64,000 nucleotides of DNA from positions 806,001-870,000 of the forward strand of contig NZ_CP119567.1 in the NCBI RefSeq assembly GCF_029277445.1, written 5' to 3'. The notes under the pieces are model-generated. The model did no database searches. It had not been told where the DNA came from and saw only the letters and a program-made list of their open reading frames with translations. This document shows positions 47,079 through 56,225 of this stretch, one piece after another. The number at the start of each line of letters is the position of its first letter. Positions within the stretch are counted from its first letter, which is position 1. Position numbers and translations under genes: made by a program. Source of the stretch: Pararhizobium qamdonense. Its GTDB lineage: Bacteria > Pseudomonadota > Alphaproteobacteria > Rhizobiales > Rhizobiaceae.

Positions 47079-47813
47079 TCATCCCCATTCGCTGCCGGTC
47101 CAGAGAGGAATTCCGATGTCCTCTGACACTTTCGGATCTGCGGTATATAGGGGACGCTTCTGCGCCAGAAGCTTGGCCACGATCGCCTTGTCCATTTGCA
47201 CATGCGCACGTGCCAACCCGGCCTGATTGTAGGCGTGCCCTGTCGAGCCCGGATTGATACCGGTGATGATCACCGCCGGCGCTCCGTTGTGAAACGCAAA
47301 GAGCACCGCGTTCATACCGTTCGAGCATTTGGATTCCGTGTCGAGTTCCAGGGATTTGACACCGGCGACACGATCAAGGAGTGCCATCCGCTCATACCGG
47401 TCAACAATTTGCAGACTGTCATATTGATAGTCGAAAGCCCTCAACCCGTTTTCAAGGCGCGGCCGATCGTCCTTGCGCCATAGAAAAACATAGAGAGCCC
47501 CGGTTCGCTGTCCCGACAAGACCCGCCGCACCTCCACGGCATTGGTGTTGGTTCCTTCGATCTGGTTGAACTGCAGGAACGTGATATCCGGCGCCGAGAA
47601 GCCCCAGGGCGTTATCGCCGATTGCGAGCCATTGATGGTGATGATCGGAAAATCTGGCTGCCAACCCTTGACCATATTCGATACGGGGGCAGAACCGACG
47701 ACGACAACGGGCGCCTTGAAGGGCGCGGGTGCAGCGGGCGGCGCTGGCCGGATGATCTGGTACTTGACGTTCCGGTAGAGCCGCTTGCGTGTCTCTGCAA
47801 TCCACGATGCCAT
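47079..47813 (-). CDS. MptE/DUF115-like Rossmann protein, glycan cluster
   Basis: A 244-residue protein: basic, Pro-rich start, loop VVVVGSAPVSNM, then PIITINGSQSAI and the late VIITGINPGSTGHAYNQAG, with a helix-rich C terminus. Same signature pair as its neighbours, so probably the same fold. It has an AAGAG-type ribosome-binding stretch. It lies between two similar genes on the same strand, forming a small cluster. Confidence 0.65.
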   Translation of the reverse strand: MASWIAETRKRLYRNVKYQIIRPAPPAAPAPFKAPVVVVGSAPVSNMVKGWQPDFPIITINGSQSAITPWGFSAPDITFLQFNQIEGTNTNAVEVRRVLSGQRTGALYVFLWRKDDRPRLENGLRAFDYQYDSLQIVDRYERMALLDRVAGVKSLELDTESKCSNGMNAVLFAFHNGAPAVIITGINPGSTGHAYNQAGLARAHVQMDKAIVAKLLAQKRPLYTADPKVSEDIGIPLWTGSEWG

Positions 47814-47861
47814 GTTATTTTCTCTTGTTCAGCCAAGCTGAGCGCTGCCCGATCAGCAGCT

Positions 47862-48698
47862 CTATTTGGTGTCCGCGCTTCTTTTCAAGAATTTCGGCTT
47901 CAAGCGCCGCAGGAACAGATCGAGCGAGCGAAACGCATTGGTCAGCGAGATGAGCTTATCGACCTGGGCGTCTGTTTCGCCCAAGCGGCGAGAGATAACG
48001 TCTGAAATTGTTGCGGAAATTTCGGTAGTCAAGAGCTCCGGGAACCGCAAAGCCAGTTTTGCATAGCTGCTTGCAGACATACCCTCATAGATCGACAGGT
48101 TGCCGGCCCTTGCCGAAAGCCGGAGGAACACTTGCTCGAACGTCCAGTCGTGCACCGAGACCACACGCCATTTGTCGCTCCGTTTCGCCGAGAAACCGGC
48201 AAGGACGATCTCGGCTGGAATCTTCTGATCGGTAAGCCACAAAGACATTGCAAAGCCAGTGGTCGGAACTTTATCCGCCGGGTAAAAATCGGCGCAATAG
48301 TCCACCAGATCCAGATGGCCAGTCGGTGTATCGAGGTAATCCGCCTGGGTATTGAACCGTTCCGCCGTGCTCAAGCGCACGTTCATGATCCCGAGAAATG
48401 TTTCGGCCGCCAATAGTTTGACGACCTCGGCCACTTCACCGCGATAAACGATATTGGCGCCCTTCGGCTGTGCCCTTGATATCAGCAGGGAGTTGCCCGG
48501 AAATGGCCGCCCCAAAACCTTGTAGACCTTGTTGAAGAAGACGAAGAGCGCGGTATCGGGATAGTCTCGTTGCAGGCCTTCCATGTCGATGTCATCGCTG
48601 TTGGCAACCAAAACGATGTGCGAAAATTGGGCAAAGAGATCCCGCCACTCATTGTGGATTTTCAAGTTGGTTGTCGCACCGGGCCTAGGCAAATTCAT
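47862..48698 (-). CDS. MptE-like protein, divergent member of glycan cluster
   Basis: A 278-residue protein, the most divergent of the four: the first loop is HIVLVANSDDIDMEG, without the G-S-A-P pattern, but the late strand IVLAGFSAKRSDK and its context (TTGFAMSLWLTD before it) match the others. It has an extended helical C terminus. Probably glycan-related by context; function unknown. Confidence 0.6.
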   Translation of the reverse strand: MNLPRPGATTNLKIHNEWRDLFAQFSHIVLVANSDDIDMEGLQRDYPDTALFVFFNKVYKVLGRPFPGNSLLISRAQPKGANIVYRGEVAEVVKLLAAETFLGIMNVRLSTAERFNTQADYLDTPTGHLDLVDYCADFYPADKVPTTGFAMSLWLTDQKIPAEIVLAGFSAKRSDKWRVVSVHDWTFEQVFLRLSARAGNLSIYEGMSASSYAKLALRFPELLTTEISATISDVISRRLGETDAQVDKLISLTNAFRSLDLFLRRLKPKFLKRSADTK

Positions 48699-48882
48699 GG
48701 TTGTTCAATCCGCGCCTGTGGTTATCCGCCTTTCAGCGAATCCAAGCGATTACTTTATAAATCTTTGTTCCTGAAAGCAATTCAGCGGCTCCCTTTGCAT
48801 TCCGGCTTAGTCTATGACCGGAGCTAGCCGCCGGAGATATCCTGTTCTATATCTGACAATCTTGGGGAGAGTGACCACATCT

Positions 48883-49809
48883 ATGTTCGGCTGGAAGACA
48901 AAACGACATATTACCCGGGAACTGGAAATCTCGCCGCCTGCGCCTGAGGCGCATCGCAACGGCATTGCTATCGTGGCCTGCGTCAAGAACGAGGAAACAT
49001 ATATCGAGGAATGGGTGCGCTTTCACCGGGCAGTCGGGGTGAGGCATTTCCACATCTATAATGACGGCTCCACGGATGCGACGCTGGAGGTGCTGCAAGA
49101 CGTCTTGACGCCCTTGGAACTCACCGTCATGCCGTGGACGATGCGCATGCGCGATCGTAGCACGACCGAAATCCTCAATGGTCAAAACATCGCATTCGCC
49201 CATGCGATCCTCAATTACGGAGGCCGGTATCAGCGAATGGCATTCATCGATGTCGATGAGTTCCTTCTTCCGAAACACGGCCAAACGCTCGAGCAGGCTT
49301 TACAGGGCGCTGGCGGCTTTCCCAATATTTCATTGCCATGGCATATGTTCGGACATAGCGGCCATAAGGTGCGGCCCCCAAACCCGGTGAGCCTCAGCTA
49401 TGTCATGCGGGTCTCCGACCCGATGCGCCGGGATAGCGATGCGAACAACTTCAAATGTATTGTCGATCCGGTCGAGGTGACGGGTGTCAGCGTGCATCAT
49501 TTCAAAACCAGGACCTATGGCGATATCACCGTCAATGATGCCGGCCAAAGATTTTCCGGACGCGACAGAAAATCCTCAGAGTTCTATTCCTCGCAATTTC
49601 TTCAACTCAACCACTACTACGCGCGATCGGAGCAGGAACTGCACGAGAAGATCAACCGTGGCTGGTCCTTTGACGGCTCCTCGGAAAAATACAAGCAGAA
49701 GGTCCTCTCGTCGATCCGCTATATCGAGGACAATGCCATCGAAGATCGGGCAATGGTGGATTTTGTCGTCAAGAATGATATTGCGTTACAAAGCAGGCAG
49801 CAGAGATGA
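48883..49809 (+). CDS. glycosyltransferase family 92-like (DUF23) protein
   Basis: About 308 residues with GT-A features: GIAIVACVKNEETYIEEWV, HFHIYNDGSTDATLEVL and a DxD metal site (MAFIDVDEFLLP), characteristic of GT92-like/DUF23 enzymes. The ATG at 48883 is used; in-frame upstream starts at 48814 and 48871 lack a well-spaced ribosome-binding site. Its stop overlaps the next gene start by 4 bp (ATGA), so the two are coupled. Confidence 0.85.
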   Translation: MFGWKTKRHITRELEISPPAPEAHRNGIAIVACVKNEETYIEEWVRFHRAVGVRHFHIYNDGSTDATLEVLQDVLTPLELTVMPWTMRMRDRSTTEILNGQNIAFAHAILNYGGRYQRMAFIDVDEFLLPKHGQTLEQALQGAGGFPNISLPWHMFGHSGHKVRPPNPVSLSYVMRVSDPMRRDSDANNFKCIVDPVEVTGVSVHHFKTRTYGDITVNDAGQRFSGRDRKSSEFYSSQFLQLNHYYARSEQELHEKINRGWSFDGSSEKYKQKVLSSIRYIEDNAIEDRAMVDFVVKNDIALQSRQQR

Positions 49810-50792
49810 CAGCAATACCGCACCATGACACCAGCAACGACGAGGCCATCCCGGCCGCTGATTGCGGCTGGGCGGTGACCGAAAGCAAGGCGGGAACCCT
49901 GACGCAATGTGTCGGCGTGTTGAAGCAGCTCACCCCATCTCCCGTGGTGAAAACCATCAACCGGTCACGCGGAATTCGAAAATGGTTCGAGCCTGCGCTC
50001 TTCCGGCGCAGCGAGCGGGAACCGGTCGTGCTCGTCTCCTGCGGCTTCAGGGCCGAGAAGGCCACACTGGACATCAAATCGGCCTATGGCGGACGGCCAC
50101 TGGCCGTTCATCTCCAGCGGCCGCGCATCGACGGTTACGATATGGTCTTCGTCTCACGCCACGACTGGGTGCCGGAACTGGACAATCTGCCCAATTATCA
50201 TCCGATGGTGGGCGTGCCGCATCAAATTACATCCAAGCGCTTGAGCCCTTTGAGAGAGGATGCGCGTGCGCGTTATGGCCGTGGTGGAAAGCCGATCGCG
50301 GCGGTGTTTGTCGGCGGGCCAAACGGCGCCTATCTCTATGACGAAAAAACGCATGATGTGATCAGCCAAGCGGTCCGGCATCTGGAGCTGGAGGGGTGGC
50401 GTGTTCTCGTCTCGGTATCGCGCAGATCGGAAGAGGCGACGTTGAAGGCTTTGCTGAAGCTTCGGTCCCCAAACGTTGACGTTTGGGACCGGACCGGTGA
50501 AAACCCCTATCTCTCCTATATGGCTGCGGCCGATGGTTTCTTGATTACCAAGGACTCCATAACCATGCCCTGCGAGGCGGTTGCAACGGGAAAGCCCGTC
50601 TATTCACTCGAATTGACACATGTGCCAGGGCCACGGCTTGAGAAATTCGAGTTCTATCACCGCGACTTGAGCGATACTTTGGGGCTCACCCGGCCCTATC
50701 ACGGTCAGATGGAAGCCTATCCCTATCAGCCGCTCGACGAGACCCGGCGGATCGGATCCATCATCCGATCCGTATTGAACCCGGACCCTTGA
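49806..50792 (+). CDS. ELM1-like (mitochondrial-fission ELM1 family) protein
   Basis: A 328-residue protein with the family-typical start (GWAVTESKAGTLTQCVGV), a central block (MVFVSRHDWVPELDN), AAVFVGGPNGAYLYDE and a late TKDSITMPCEAVATGKPVY. Bacterial ELM1-like proteins have a glycosyltransferase-B-like fold and sit in LPS or glycan loci. It is translationally coupled to the GT92-like gene upstream. No biochemical role is firmly established for the bacterial branch, to my knowledge. Confidence 0.85.
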   Translation: MTAIPHHDTSNDEAIPAADCGWAVTESKAGTLTQCVGVLKQLTPSPVVKTINRSRGIRKWFEPALFRRSEREPVVLVSCGFRAEKATLDIKSAYGGRPLAVHLQRPRIDGYDMVFVSRHDWVPELDNLPNYHPMVGVPHQITSKRLSPLREDARARYGRGGKPIAAVFVGGPNGAYLYDEKTHDVISQAVRHLELEGWRVLVSVSRRSEEATLKALLKLRSPNVDVWDRTGENPYLSYMAAADGFLITKDSITMPCEAVATGKPVYSLELTHVPGPRLEKFEFYHRDLSDTLGLTRPYHGQMEAYPYQPLDETRRIGSIIRSVLNPDP

Positions 50793-50841
50793 ACTGTCCT
50801 CCTCAAGGCCAAGAGCTTAACGGGCTGATACCTTCTGCGCC

Positions 50842-51693
50842 TCATTCCCGCCAGTGATCGGCAACCCATTTCGTGGGGCGGATATAGTGGCGCAGGTAGC
50901 GAAACGGTGCCTTCTTCCGTCGCTTCGTGGCGTCGAAGACCCCCAAAATATGCTGGAGGGGCGACGTCGGCAGGCCCTTCTCTCCGTATTTACCATCGAT
51001 GGCGTGCTGCGGAAGCAAACCGCGCGGAAAAATGACGACGCGGGCGTCCTTTGGCAATCGCGGCGCCAGGACGTAGTTGAGAGGAAAGGGCCAGCGGCAA
51101 TCCTGCCGAAAATGCAACACCCACCGCCGCGGAAAAAACGTCACTCCCCCAGGCGCGTTGCGGCTCACAAAGCGCTGTTCATAGCGAAATGTGTCCGCCA
51201 CACCCTGCGGGTCGGCCCGGAATTTCTGCTGCAGGGGCAAAAGTTTGCCAACGGGAAACCGGAACAGCGATGTCTGCCCCAAACGCTCCAATGGCGTGGT
51301 CTGATTTTTTGCCATGACGACATCATCGGGATCGCCGATCTCAAAAAAATCATCGAGTGACGAGACGATCACCAGATCAAGGTCAAGAAATAGAACGGGG
51401 CCCTTCAGGCTCCCGAGCTTCTCTCCCCAAAGCCGGGCTTTCGGCCAGATACCCCTTGTGTTCACCGGCATTTCCACATCGAGCGGCGGCAGGTCCTCGC
51501 ACAGGATTTCCGGATGAAGTCCTATCCGATTGTCCGTGAAGCAGGTGAAGGTAAACGGCGGCGTGATGTTGCGTGCCACCATCGCATAGAGGCGATTGAT
51601 GAAGGGAGCGCCATATTTTGTTCCCCAGCTGATGCAGATGACCTGCTTAACGCCGCCGCTTGCCGCCAGCACTGTCGAAGCCATATATGTCAA
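50842..51693 (-). CDS. glycosyltransferase-like protein with DxD motif
   Basis: A 283-residue protein with a GT-A-like layout: QVICISWGTKYGAPFINRLY at the start, a DLD metal motif in GPVLFLDLDLVIVSSLDDFF, and a basic C terminus (RRKKAPFRYLRHYI). It probably transfers a sugar in the surface-glycan pathway. The start could be the ATG at 51693 or that at 51684. It is convergent with the ELM1-like gene. Confidence 0.75.
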   Translation of the reverse strand: MTYMASTVLAASGGVKQVICISWGTKYGAPFINRLYAMVARNITPPFTFTCFTDNRIGLHPEILCEDLPPLDVEMPVNTRGIWPKARLWGEKLGSLKGPVLFLDLDLVIVSSLDDFFEIGDPDDVVMAKNQTTPLERLGQTSLFRFPVGKLLPLQQKFRADPQGVADTFRYEQRFVSRNAPGGVTFFPRRWVLHFRQDCRWPFPLNYVLAPRLPKDARVVIFPRGLLPQHAIDGKYGEKGLPTSPLQHILGVFDATKRRKKAPFRYLRHYIRPTKWVADHWRE

Positions 51694-51969
51694 ACTCCCC
51701 GTGGCGCGCTCTCAACCGATGCGGCGCTGTCCGTTTATGGTTGTATTCAGTTTCCTGCACAAAGTTTCCAGGAGATTGAACAACTGCTTTGCGATCCTGT
51801 CAGGTCTTTAGATCACGCGATACCCTTGTCAATCTTTAGCCAATCCAAACCAGTGCTATTTCGGCGGAAAACCGCATGCTGTGGAATGACCCGCCACGAC
51901 GAGAACTGGGGAGGGAACCGACGAGCTTCTCCCAGTTTCTTTTGCATCGCGCGCCGGTAGACGCTGATT

Positions 51970-52875
51970 TTACTGCAGCTGCGGTTTTTTCAGGAACTCG
52001 TCGCGATCCCCCGATCTGACACGAAGCCAGACTTCGCGGCCGTCGCGCAGGACGCGGACGGGGATTTCCGATCCGGCGCGGCCGCTCTTCCAGACCTTGC
52101 GGTAAAAGTCGGCAAGACTGGAAATTTCTCCGTCGCGGACCTCTGCGATAACGTCGCCTCCCCGCAACCCGGCCTGCGCGGCTGGACCATCCGCTGCAAC
52201 ACTCATGACGACCACGTCGCCATTGCTTTCGGCCGCGAAGGCGCCAAGCCAAGGGCGCGGTGGCTTGTTCACGCGTCCAAGCGTGAGCAGATCGTCGAGA
52301 ATGGGTGGAAGCAGATTGATCGGGACGATCATGTTGATGTCGGAACTCTCTCCGTTCCGGCTCATGACCAGCTTGAGCGAGCCGATACCCAGAAGCTTGC
52401 CATCCTGCCCGACGATGGCAGCCCCACCCCAGGATGGATGGGCGGGAGAAACAAAGATCGCTTCATCCAGCAGATATTCCCAATATCCGGCAAACTCGCG
52501 TTTCGCGACGATCTTGGTCTCCACCAGCCGGCCAAAACCGTCGGCAAAGACGACGGGATCGCCAACCCTGGTTTTCGATGCGTCGCCGAGCGTCAGCGCC
52601 GGGCAGTCCAGGGGCCCCAGCGCCTGGATCAGGCCAAGCCCCGTTTCCTGGTCATAGGCAAGCGCATGACCGGGAATGACCGTGCCATCTGGCCGTGTCA
52701 GCCAAACCTCATCCGCCTCAGTGATCAAGTAGCCGATGGTGAGCACCAGGCCATCGTCGCGGATGACGACCCCACTGCCTTCGCGCACCGTGCCCAGCGA
52801 GCGGGCCGTGAAGGCATCGTCCGGGATGGATGTCCGAACGGCCACCATCGAGTGTTTGACTGAGTGTACATCCAT
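51970..52875 (-). CDS. S1C-type trypsin-PDZ protein lacking a catalytic triad
   Basis: About 301 residues in DegP/HtrA order: trypsin-like domain (about 20-185), then one PDZ domain (GDVVVMSVAADGPAAQ to WLRVRSGD). However, the catalytic positions are altered: the usual His segment (TNNHV) reads LTIGYLI, the Asp segment (DLAV) reads ETGLGLI, and the GNSGG serine segment reads PSWGGA. All three triad residues therefore seem lost. It should be a non-catalytic protein-binding or sensor member. No signal peptide is seen, so it may be cytoplasmic. The ATG at 52875 is used; a GTG at 52932 would extend it. Confidence 0.75.
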   Translation of the reverse strand: MDVHSVKHSMVAVRTSIPDDAFTARSLGTVREGSGVVIRDDGLVLTIGYLITEADEVWLTRPDGTVIPGHALAYDQETGLGLIQALGPLDCPALTLGDASKTRVGDPVVFADGFGRLVETKIVAKREFAGYWEYLLDEAIFVSPAHPSWGGAAIVGQDGKLLGIGSLKLVMSRNGESSDINMIVPINLLPPILDDLLTLGRVNKPPRPWLGAFAAESNGDVVVMSVAADGPAAQAGLRGGDVIAEVRDGEISSLADFYRKVWKSGRAGSEIPVRVLRDGREVWLRVRSGDRDEFLKKPQLQ

Positions 52876-53120
52876 GTTTCGGTCCCGCCGGATTTTTTTA
52901 ATCTCTCCTAGAGGTAGGAAGACGTGTGGCACCCCGCAAGTCTCAGGTTACGCATCGCGACGACACAGTCCTCAGCCCTTGCCCCACACTCAGTGCCCCA
53001 AAGTTAGCGAGACGCGAAATATCTGACTTACAATCCCAGCCGCAGCGCTGTATGTTCCTCTTTTGTTCAAGGGCGCATTTGCCTTCATAGACCACGCGCA
53101 ATCAAGCTGGACGCCTCGTG

Positions 53121-54275
53121 ATGTATATGCCCGGCGATGATACTACAGCCATTCCAGATCCAATATCACGGGCTCAAACGCCGGATGAGCCAGTGCGTCA
53201 GCGCAAGATCATCCATGTCGACATGGATGCTTTCTATGCATCCGTCGAGCAGCGCGACAATCCGGAGCTGCGCGGCAAGCCGCTTGCCGTTGGCGGATCG
53301 GCGGCGCGCGGGGTCGTGGCTGCGGCCAGCTACGAGGCGAGAGTATTCGGCGTGCATTCGGCCATGCCGTCGGTCACTGCCAAACGAAAATGTCCAGACC
53401 TGATCTTCGTGCCGCCGCGCTTTGACGTTTACAAGGCGGTCTCCCAGCAGATCCGTGCGATCTTTGCCGAATACACGCCGCTGATCGAGCCGCTATCTCT
53501 GGACGAGGCCTATCTCGATGTGACGGAAAACCTGAAAGGCATGGCAATCGCCACCGAGATCGCCGCAGAAATCCGCGCGAGGATCGCTGAGGTGACCGGT
53601 CTCAACGCGTCCGCCGGGATTTCCTACAACAAGTTCCTCGCCAAGATGGCGAGCGATCTCAACAAGCCCAATGGGCAAGCCGTGATTACGCCAAAGAACG
53701 GCCCAGGCTTTGTCGAGGCTTTGCCAGTGAAGAAGTTTCATGGCGTTGGACCGGCAACCGCCGAGCGGATGCGCAAATACGGCATCGAAACCGGACTTGA
53801 TCTGAAGCAGAAATCGCTGGCTTTCCTTCAGGAGCATTTCGGCAAGTCCGGTCCCTATTTCTACGGGATCGCGCGCGGTATCGATGAGCGCCTCGTCCGG
53901 CCCGACCAGATCCGCAAATCCGCCGGTGCGGAGGACACGTTCGTTGAGGATATCACCGATTTCGATCTGGCCCGGCTGGAGCTTAAGCCGCTTGCCGAAA
54001 AGGTCTGGCGCTATTGCGAGGCGCAGGGGATCAGCGGCAAGACTGTAACAGTGAAGATCAAATATTCCGATTTCACCCAGGCGACGCGCAGCCGCACGAA
54101 AGCGACGCCCGTTGCAAATGCCGCAGATATCCTCGACACCGCATCGGCACTTCTGGCCACGGTCTATCCGTTCAAACGCGCCATCCGACTGCTGGGCGTG
54201 ACCCTGTCGTCGCTGACAAACGCTTCCGTTGGCGACGACGCAGAACAGCAGCCGCAATTCGATCTCGATTTATAG
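53121..54275 (+). CDS. dinB: DNA polymerase IV (Y family)
   Basis: A translesion DNA polymerase of 384 residues. Catalytic motifs are clear: VDMDAFYASVE (metal-binding Asp) and SLDEAYLDVT (second acidic site), with a YNKFLAKMASDLNKP palm-thumb stretch and GVGPATAERM helix-hairpin-helix. The little-finger domain ends in a short Gln/Asp tail without a clear beta-clamp motif I can name. A GTG at 53118 is an alternative start. The S1C-like gene is divergent upstream. Downstream lies the terminator hairpin of the small-RNA array on the other strand. Confidence 0.95.
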   Translation: MYMPGDDTTAIPDPISRAQTPDEPVRQRKIIHVDMDAFYASVEQRDNPELRGKPLAVGGSAARGVVAAASYEARVFGVHSAMPSVTAKRKCPDLIFVPPRFDVYKAVSQQIRAIFAEYTPLIEPLSLDEAYLDVTENLKGMAIATEIAAEIRARIAEVTGLNASAGISYNKFLAKMASDLNKPNGQAVITPKNGPGFVEALPVKKFHGVGPATAERMRKYGIETGLDLKQKSLAFLQEHFGKSGPYFYGIARGIDERLVRPDQIRKSAGAEDTFVEDITDFDLARLELKPLAEKVWRYCEAQGISGKTVTVKIKYSDFTQATRSRTKATPVANAADILDTASALLATVYPFKRAIRLLGVTLSSLTNASVGDDAEQQPQFDLDL

Positions 54276-54290
54276 ATGCTCAAATCCTCC

Positions 54291-54453
54291 AAAACGAAAA
54301 AGCCTGCCGCGGGAGGAGGTGCGGCAGGCTTTTCGAAAAGAACCGAACAGCGACTGGGAGGAGGAGTGCCGCTGTTCCTTCAGGCGCCCCTTGGGAGGAG
54401 GAGTGGGCCGCCTGAAATTCGAAGCTCTGCGGGAGGAGGTGCATTGCTTCGAT
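54291..54453 (-). ncRNA. cuckoo-like small RNA: four CCUCCUCCC loop hairpins
   Basis: On the minus strand, four hairpins each present CCTCCTCCC in the loop: 54420-54451 (stem CGAAGC), 54379-54416 (stem TTCAGGCG), 54345-54377 (stem GAACAGCG) and 54299-54332 (stem AAAGCCTGCCGC, 12 bp perfect). The last is followed by CTTTTTCGTTTT and forms the terminator. CCUCCUCCC hairpin-loop RNAs (cuckoo/CcsR family of alphaproteobacteria) are known as stress-induced RNAs found next to DUF1127 genes, and a DUF1127 gene lies just upstream. Known members usually show two such loops per RNA; four in a row suggests either one long RNA or two fused units. The loops are complementary to Shine-Dalgarno sequences. 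Confidence 0.85.
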
Positions 54454-54460
54454 GGAAATG

Positions 54461-54489
54461 ATCATACGCTGATCGCGATGATTTCAAAG
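54461..54489 (-). promoter_or_regulatory. possible promoter of the cuckoo-like RNA
   Basis: On the minus strand CTTTGAA (54483-54489) and GTATGAT (54461-54467) are separated by about 15 bases. The first hairpin of the RNA array begins about 10 bases further on. The form resembles a heat-shock-sigma (RpoH) type promoter, which would suit cuckoo RNAs. The match is imperfect and could be chance. Confidence 0.35.
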
Positions 54490-54584
54490 CGTTTATGCTG
54501 CAGTGCAGCTATGCAGGAAATGCACATCGGAAAATGCTGCGTTCCAGCGGGTCTCTGCCCCGTCAGCAAGGCCGAAACGCAAAA

Positions 54585-54603
54585 CGCCCGCACAGGGCGG
54601 GCG
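54585..54603 (-). terminator. terminator of the DUF1127 gene
   Basis: CGCCCG (54585-54590) pairs with CGGGCG (54598-54603) around a 7-base loop. On the minus strand it is followed by TTTTGCGTTT. It lies 24 bp after the DUF1127 stop, so it would end or partly attenuate that transcript before the small-RNA array. Confidence 0.7.
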
Positions 54604-54626
54604 CTTCATCATAACTCAAGGCTTGC

Positions 54627-54773
54627 TTAGAAAGCTACGGCTGCGCGGGCAACGCTGCGGATATCGTCGCGGGCAATACCCAGATCGTTCAGCTCGCGGT
54701 TGGTCATACGGCCGAGTTCGGATACGGTCTGACGATACTTGCGCCAGTTGTTCAAAGTGCGTGCTACGTTCAT
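54627..54773 (-). CDS. DUF1127 small protein
   Basis: A 48-residue arginine-rich protein with the DUF1127 pattern (RTLNNWRKYRQTVSELGRM, then TNRELNDLGIARDDI). An AAAGGGG ribosome-binding site lies 6 bases before the ATG. DUF1127 proteins of alphaproteobacteria are short, abundant and stress-linked; some (CcaF1-like) affect small-RNA processing. Here it sits just upstream, on the same strand, of the cuckoo-like RNA hairpins, the arrangement known for that family. Confidence 0.9.
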   Translation of the reverse strand: MNVARTLNNWRKYRQTVSELGRMTNRELNDLGIARDDIRSVARAAVAF

Positions 54774-54971
54774 GATGATCCCCTTTCGTGAGGTTCTGTT
54801 GACGTCAGCAACCGCTATTGGTTCCGGCGTCGTTTGATGAAGAGAATATAGGCCGTTCTCTTTGATCAGAATATCGACAATGCATCACAGCACCTATGCA
54901 CCGGCTGCAGCGCTCATGGCGCAGCTGCCCAACTTGCGGCCGCTATACCCCGGCGCGTGGCGGCATCAACG

Positions 54972-56225
54972 TTAGCCGGCGCTGGGGCTTATCACTTCCA
55001 GCGTCGATTGAAGCAGCATGCGAGCGCCGGCCACACAATGGTCCGGCTCCACATACTCAGCCTCATTGTGGCTAAGGCCATCCCTGCAGGGCACGAAGAT
55101 CATCGCGGCCGGTGCTATACGCGCCACGTAGAGCGCATCGTGAAAGGCGCCGGAGACCATATGCTTGAACCCGAGCCCCAAATGACGCGCCGCCCTTTCC
55201 ACACCTTCGATCACGGGCTGGGAGAACCGGGCCGGGCTCATATCGAATGTCCGGCGGATATCGGCTTTGCAGCCACGCGGGGCCACCGACGATCGGAAGG
55301 CTTCCGAGACCTGTGCCTCGATCTTGTCCAGGCGATCTGATTGCGGATGGCGCAGGTCGATGCTGAGGCTGACGGATCCTGGAATTGCATTGACGGAGCC
55401 GGGAAGTGCTGTGATCCTTCCGACCGTCAGGCGCGCATCGCCGTCTTCGGGCATGACGGTTTCGTAAAGCGTATGCAGCGCATGGGTCACCGCCATCATC
55501 GGATCGCGGCGAAACGCCAGTTGCGTTGTACCCGCATGCGCGGCCTGGCCGGTAACGGTGATGTCGAGCCAACGGGTTCCCTGCACGCCGGTGACGATGC
55601 CGATCGGGATATTTTCGTTTTCCAGGGACGGCCCCTGTTCGATATGAAGCTCGAGATATCCTGAAATCGGAAATCCGAGCGGCCTGCGTTCAGCGACCGT
55701 CGAGTCCGCAAGCGTCTCGGCGAGGGCGTCACGCCAAAAGACGCCGTCCGTTCCACGGATATCCTGCCAATCCTGCGGAATATGCCCCAGCGAAAATGCC
55801 ATGGAGCCCATCGCACCCGGTGCAAAGCGGCTGCCTTCCTCGTTTGTCCAGGCAACCACCTCAATCGGCGCCTCGGTTTCCAGTCCCGCATCCTCCAGAG
55901 CCTCGAGAACCTCAAAGGCGGCCAGCGTGCCAAGGGCGCCATCATAGCGTCCGCCCGTCGGCTGGCTGTCGAGATGACTGCCGATCAGAAAGGGGGCAAG
56001 GCCGCCGTTTTTGCCATCGCGGCGAATGAACAGGTTGGCGAGCGGATCCTGGAAGACGCGGAAACCGCGCTCCAGCGCCAGGCCTGCCAGCAGCGCGCGG
56101 GCAGCCTGATCTTGACGTCCCAGCGCTGCCCGGTTGACGCCGCCTGCCGGCGTTGCGCCGATTGCCGCGAAATCATCCAGTCTTTTCAGAAGGCGTGCAG
56201 CGTTGATGTCTGCGGAGCAGATCAT
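54972..56225 (-). CDS. M20-family amidohydrolase (allantoate/N-carbamoyl amino acid type)
   Basis: A zinc- or manganese-dependent hydrolase of about 417 residues (hydantoinase/carbamoylase class). Metal-site blocks are visible: GSHLDSQPTGGRYDG and NEEGSRFAPG, then LHIEQGPSLE. The family removes an N-carbamoyl or ureido group (allantoate amidohydrolase, N-carbamoyl-L-amino acid hydrolase). The ATG at 56225 overlaps the BtpA stop by 4 bp; a start at 56279 would overlap further and is less likely. It is the last gene of the BtpA-PfkB operon, so the pathway substrate may carry an N-carbamoyl or ureido group. Confidence 0.85.
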   Translation of the reverse strand: MICSADINAARLLKRLDDFAAIGATPAGGVNRAALGRQDQAARALLAGLALERGFRVFQDPLANLFIRRDGKNGGLAPFLIGSHLDSQPTGGRYDGALGTLAAFEVLEALEDAGLETEAPIEVVAWTNEEGSRFAPGAMGSMAFSLGHIPQDWQDIRGTDGVFWRDALAETLADSTVAERRPLGFPISGYLELHIEQGPSLENENIPIGIVTGVQGTRWLDITVTGQAAHAGTTQLAFRRDPMMAVTHALHTLYETVMPEDGDARLTVGRITALPGSVNAIPGSVSLSIDLRHPQSDRLDKIEAQVSEAFRSSVAPRGCKADIRRTFDMSPARFSQPVIEGVERAARHLGLGFKHMVSGAFHDALYVARIAPAAMIFVPCRDGLSHNEAEYVEPDHCVAGARMLLQSTLEVISPSAG

